Origin: Chloroflexota bacterium
GTDB taxonomy: Bacteria; Chloroflexota; Anaerolineae; Thermoflexales; Thermoflexaceae
Assembly: GCA_030550075.1 (NCBI GenBank)
Contig: JAUQQB010000017.1
Span: 1-15,622 of the forward strand
DNA length: 15,622 nucleotides
Direction of reading: 5' to 3'
A program made the position numbers and the translations under genes. Numbering within the stretch: position 1 is the stretch's first letter; each line of letters starts with the position of its first letter. The notes under the pieces were generated by a model. The model was not told the DNA's origin. It was given only the letters and a program-made list of their open reading frames with translations, and did no database searches. This document shows positions 12,698 through 15,622 of this stretch, one piece after another.

Positions 12698-13135
12698 ATG
12701 GGGCGTAAGATCCGTGTGCTCATTGCGAAGCCGGGACTGGATGGTCATGATCGGGGCGCCAAGGTGATCGCCCGCGCCCTTCGGGATGCGGGGTTTGAGG
12801 TGATCTACACGGGTCTGCGGCAAACCCCTGAGATGATCGCCGAAGCGGCATTGCAGGAAGACGTGGATGTGGTCGGCCTCTCAATCCTCTCCGGGGCCCA
12901 TATGACGTTGCTTCCCCGGGTGGTGGAGGAGCTCCGGAAACGGGGGCTGGACGATGTGCTGGTGATCGCGGGAGGGATCATCCCGGAGGAGGATGTCCCC
13001 GCCCTGAAGGCCGCCGGCATTCAGGAGGTCTTCGGGCCCGGAACCAGCACGGAGACCATTGTGCAATTTATTTGCAATCATTTCGGTATCCGGCCGGAAG
13101 ATCTCAGAGCAGCTGGAGAGCCAGTGGTCTCATAA
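12698..13135 (+). CDS. Cobalamin-binding subunit/domain of an acyl-CoA mutase
   Basis: The 145-residue protein is a stand-alone B12-binding Rossmann domain like the C-terminal part of methylmalonyl-CoA mutase. The DxHxxG motif is D15-G-H17-D-R-G20, with H17 the cobalt ligand replacing dimethylbenzimidazole. SIL (62-64) matches the S-x-L element, and GG at 92-93 matches the third loop. Such small subunits join a catalytic large subunit to rearrange methylmalonyl-CoA/succinyl-CoA, isobutyryl-CoA or 2-hydroxyisobutyryl-CoA. The MeaB-type GTPase gene follows, which supports a mutase role. The large subunit is not in this window, so the substrate cannot be fixed. The ATG at 12698 follows GCGAGGT. 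Confidence 0.9.
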   Translation: MGRKIRVLIAKPGLDGHDRGAKVIARALRDAGFEVIYTGLRQTPEMIAEAALQEDVDVVGLSILSGAHMTLLPRVVEELRKRGLDDVLVIAGGIIPEEDVPALKAAGIQEVFGPGTSTETIVQFICNHFGIRPEDLRAAGEPVVS

Positions 13136-13195
13136 ATTAGAGCCTACGTAGTTGGCTTTTATCCAGGAGGGATTGAGGGGTCCCTTCCAGTTTAT

Positions 13196-13240
13196 TTTTG
13201 GGCTGGGACGGGCACCGAAGGTGCCCGTCCCAGCCCAAAA
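13196..13240. repeat. Perfect 21-bp hairpin with GAA triloop
   Basis: The arms at 13196-13216 and 13220-13240 are perfect reverse complements, with GAA between them. The core reads GGGCTGGGACGGGCACC on the left arm. No U-tract follows on either strand. It lies between the B12-binding gene and the GTPase gene and carries both the GGCTGGG arm and the triloop centre seen in other intergenic hairpins here. Confidence 0.75.
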
Positions 13241-13316
13241 GATCTGTGAGAGCAGCTCGACTGCGTAGCTCCTATGTAAATGCCGACAATCTTCTCCCGG
13301 TGGAGGAACGCTTTTG

Positions 13317-14315
13317 ATGCAAGATCCCATCGCTCTCTTCGAACGCGCCCGGGCGGGAGATCGCCGGGCACTCGCGCGGTTGCTCTCCTTGCTGGAGGAT
13401 GACGGCGAGATGGCCGCCCGATTAAGCGCCCATCTTTTCACTTATACGGGCAACGCCTATGTGATCGGGATCACGGGTCCTCCGGGATCCGGGAAGAGCA
13501 CGCTGGTCAACGCCCTGGCGCGCGCTTACCGGGAGCGCGGGGAGACGGTGGGGATCGTGGCTATAGATCCCAGCAGCCCCTTCACCGGCGGGGCCCTGTT
13601 GGGGGATCGTATCCGAATGCAAGATGTGGCCGGGGATCCCGGGGTGTTTATCCGCAGCATGGCCACCCGAGGCAGTCTGGGCGGTCTGGCCCGCGCCACC
13701 CGCGAGATCATCCGGGCGCTGGACGCTGTTGGATTCCAGCGGATCATGGTGGAGACGGTGGGGGCCGGGCAGGTCGAGGTCGATATCGCTCAGGCTGCCG
13801 ATACAGTCGTGGTGGTCCAGGCTCCCGGGCTTGGAGATGACATCCAGGCCATCAAGGCGGGAATCCTGGAGATTGCGGACATCCTGGTTGTTAACAAAGC
13901 GGACCGGGAGGGAGCGGCGGCCACCCTGCACATCCTGCGGTCCATGCTTTCCCTGGGACAGCCCGCCCTGGTCCGTCACCATGGGCAGGCGATGACCATT
14001 CAGCGGGTGGAGCCGTCTCGGGAAGGATGGACGCCCCCCATCCTTCAGACTGTAGCGACTTCCGGCAAGGGGATCCCGGAGCTGGTGGAGGCCATTGAGC
14101 GTCACCGAGCCTACCTGGAGGAAAGCGGGGAAGGGGAGGCCCGAAGGCGGCGGCGAATCGCGGAGGAGCTGGCCGCCCTCGCCCGGGAACGCCTGTGGGC
14201 GCGCGTGGTGCATCAGGTCGGTCGCGCTCGTCTGGATGGCTTAGTGTATCAGTTGCTCCGCCGGGAGATTGACCTGCACACCGCCGTGGAACGGTTGCTG
14301 GAGGATCTGCGATAG
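13317..14315 (+). CDS. meaB: MeaB/ArgK-family GTPase, mutase chaperone
   Basis: This G3E-type GTPase guards acyl-CoA mutases by gating adenosylcobalamin loading and removing damaged cofactor. From the ATG at 13317 it has 332 residues. The P-loop is GPPGSGKS (54-61). The conserved AIDPSSPFTGGALLGDRIRM (82-101) follows, then ETVGAGQVEVDIA (146-158) and NKAD (193-196) for guanine specificity. The C-terminal helices form the usual dimer arm. A TTG at 13314, one codon upstream, is equally well spaced from GGAGG (13302-13306), so the start could be shifted by one residue. Its partner gene lies 181 nt upstream, beyond a long hairpin. The assignment as MeaB rather than a transport kinase follows from that neighbour. 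Confidence 0.93.
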   Translation: MQDPIALFERARAGDRRALARLLSLLEDDGEMAARLSAHLFTYTGNAYVIGITGPPGSGKSTLVNALARAYRERGETVGIVAIDPSSPFTGGALLGDRIRMQDVAGDPGVFIRSMATRGSLGGLARATREIIRALDAVGFQRIMVETVGAGQVEVDIAQAADTVVVVQAPGLGDDIQAIKAGILEIADILVVNKADREGAAATLHILRSMLSLGQPALVRHHGQAMTIQRVEPSREGWTPPILQTVATSGKGIPELVEAIERHRAYLEESGEGEARRRRRIAEELAALARERLWARVVHQVGRARLDGLVYQLLRREIDLHTAVERLLEDLR

Positions 14316-14322
14316 CGTGTGG

Positions 14323-14367
14323 ATGAGGGGATGGGGCGGGCAGCTTTCGCCCGCCCCATCCCCTCAT
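14323..14367. terminator. Long hairpin between meaB and plsX
   Basis: ATGAGGGGATGGGGCGGGC (14323-14341) and its exact reverse complement (14349-14367) form a 19-bp stem with a 7-nt loop. It begins 7 nt after the meaB stop. Only TTT follows in the + direction (ATTTCCCC), so termination may be partial. The plsX start is 46 nt downstream, leaving little room for a separate promoter. Confidence 0.6.
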
Positions 14368-14413
14368 TTCCCCAACCTCGATGGGATAAGCTGGAAAGGG
14401 AGCAAGGGTCCCA

Positions 14414-15514
14414 ATGACCGTTCGAGTGGTCCTGGATGTGATGGGAGGGGATTATGCCCCACGGGTTCCGATGGAAGGGGCCTTGTGGGCGCTGCGGGAG
14501 ATCCCGGAGCTCCACGTGATCCTGGTCGGCCAGGAGGAACGGATCCGCGCCGAACTGGCCCGCCATTCCGCCAAAGGCCTTTCGTTTTCCATCGTCCATG
14601 CCTCTCAAGTGGTGGAGATGTATGAGCATACGATTGCTGTGAAAACCAAGAAGGATTCTTCCATGGTGGTGGGGATGCGCCTGGTCCACTCCGGGGAAGC
14701 GGATGCCTTTGTTTCCATGGGAAACACGGGGGCCGTGATGGCAGCGGCCCTGTTCCATCTGGGCCGGATCCCGGGCATCGATCGCCCGGCGCTGGCCACG
14801 GTTTACCCCACCGCGCACCGGCCGTGCCTTCTCCTGGACATTGGCGCGAACACGGATCCGAAACCGTGGCATCTGTTGCAGTTCGCCGTGATGGGCGTCG
14901 TTTACGCGGAGCGGGTGCTGGGCTGGTCGAACCCGCGGGTGGGGCTCCTCTCCAACGGCGAGGAGCCCGGCAAGGGATCCATCCTGGTCCAGGAGGCTTA
15001 CCGCCTGCTTCAGGAAAGCGGATTGAATTTTATCGGAAATGTGGAGGGGAAGGATCTGTCGCGAGGGCTTGCGGAGGTGGTGGTAACGGATGGCTTCACC
15101 GGGAACGTGGTGATCAAACATCTCGAAGGCACCGTCTCCTTTCTGGCCCGTTTCCTGAAAGAGCAGTTAACCGATGGAGGGCTGGATCGGCTTGGATTGG
15201 CGCTGGCGTTGCCGGGTCTGCTGCTATTAGCGCCCGGGCTATTCTGTCTGTTGCCCAGCCTCCGGCGGATCCTCCGGCATCTGGATTATCGGGAATATGG
15301 AGGGGCGCCGTTGCTGGGGGTGGATGGCGTGGTGGTGATCGGGCATGGGCGCTCCGATGCGAAAGCCGTGAAAAACGCGATCCACGTGGCGGTCCGGGCG
15401 GTGCAGGGAAGGATGCTGGAGCGGATCCGGGAAGGCCTGGAGTCCATGGTCATCGCGCGCTCCTCGCATGGGGAAGGCCCTGAAGGCTTCCGGCCTGTTT
15501 CCTCCACTTCGTAA
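14414..15514 (+). CDS. plsX: Phosphate acyltransferase PlsX
   Basis: PlsX converts acyl-ACP and phosphate to acyl-phosphate, the donor for PlsY in phosphatidic-acid synthesis. It is a peripheral membrane enzyme. The 366-residue product has the N-terminal LDVMGGDYAP (7-16), EADAFVSMGNTGAVMAAAL (95-113), LLLDIGANTDPKP (139-151) and VVVTDGFTGNVVIKHLEG (222-239). It also has the late DYREYGGAPLLGVDGVVVIGHGRS region (291-314). A strongly hydrophobic stretch at about 259-282 lies where related enzymes have a membrane-contacting helical hairpin, and is longer and more apolar than I would expect. The ATG at 14414 follows AAGGGAGCAAGG. Fab genes often come next, but the window ends. Confidence 0.95.
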   Translation: MTVRVVLDVMGGDYAPRVPMEGALWALREIPELHVILVGQEERIRAELARHSAKGLSFSIVHASQVVEMYEHTIAVKTKKDSSMVVGMRLVHSGEADAFVSMGNTGAVMAAALFHLGRIPGIDRPALATVYPTAHRPCLLLDIGANTDPKPWHLLQFAVMGVVYAERVLGWSNPRVGLLSNGEEPGKGSILVQEAYRLLQESGLNFIGNVEGKDLSRGLAEVVVTDGFTGNVVIKHLEGTVSFLARFLKEQLTDGGLDRLGLALALPGLLLLAPGLFCLLPSLRRILRHLDYREYGGAPLLGVDGVVVIGHGRSDAKAVKNAIHVAVRAVQGRMLERIREGLESMVIARSSHGEGPEGFRPVSSTS

Positions 15515-15607
15515 GAGCTCCCCTCAAAATCCTCCTTTTCCTCTTCCTAGTGCTTCATCTGGATTTGATTTTTAGCTTTGGCTTCCTGGGGGTTTGGGGG
15601 CGAGCCG

Positions 15608-15622
15608 GGCGCCGAAGGCGCC
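15608..15622. repeat. Triloop palindrome cut by the window end
   Basis: GGCGCC-GAA-GGCGCC forms a 6-bp stem at the very end of the window, 94 nt after plsX. The flanking GAGCCG suggests the palindrome continues outside. It shares the GAA triloop with 13196-13240. Confidence 0.5.

Overview
The window is GC-rich bacterial chromosome. It carries four ribosomal-protein genes, a sugar-uptake and degradation operon, and a short group of acyl-CoA and lipid genes. Gene content, and the many GC-rich intergenic palindromes that lack a U-tract, suggest a thermophilic member of the Chloroflexota (Thermoflexus/Anaerolineae-like). That placement is an inference from gene style, not from a database match. 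I see no rRNA, tRNA, CRISPR array or transposase gene.

Region 1 (1-2880, + strand) holds rplK-rplA, then a separately controlled rplJ-rplL pair. The rplK-rplA spacer can fold into an L1-binding-like structure that overlaps the rplA ribosome binding site. A likely terminator and promoter follow rplA. Next comes an L10-leader RNA ending in a strong intrinsic terminator, with a visible mutually exclusive antiterminator pairing. The usual rpoB-rpoC genes do not follow rplL.

Region 2 (2983-12404, - strand) is one operon-like run of nine genes. In transcription order: a LacI-family regulator, a family-5 solute-binding lipoprotein, two Dpp/Opp-type permeases, two Opp/Dpp-type ATPases, an 81-residue two-helix membrane protein that overlaps both neighbours, a GH130 beta-mannoside phosphorylase-like protein and a GH5-like beta-mannanase/mannosidase without signal peptide. 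The set resembles Thermotoga mannan loci and reads as binding and import of beta-mannooligosaccharides followed by cytoplasmic phosphorolysis and hydrolysis. A consensus promoter (TTGACA, 17 bp, TAAAAT) with a LacI-type palindrome just downstream precedes lacI, so the regulator probably represses its own operon. Two GC-rich hairpins between the binding-protein gene and the permease genes could set a higher transcript level for the binding protein.

Region 3 (12698-15622, + strand) encodes the B12-binding small subunit/domain of an acyl-CoA mutase, its MeaB-type GTPase chaperone, and PlsX, which starts phospholipid synthesis. The mutase catalytic subunit is not in the window. Long perfect hairpins separate these three genes.

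Intergenic palindromes recur through the window in at least two families: CCGTGGGG-type hairpins, and hairpins with a GAA/TTC triloop or a GGCTGGG arm. A 22-bp-stem palindrome also supplies the stop codon of the GH5 gene.
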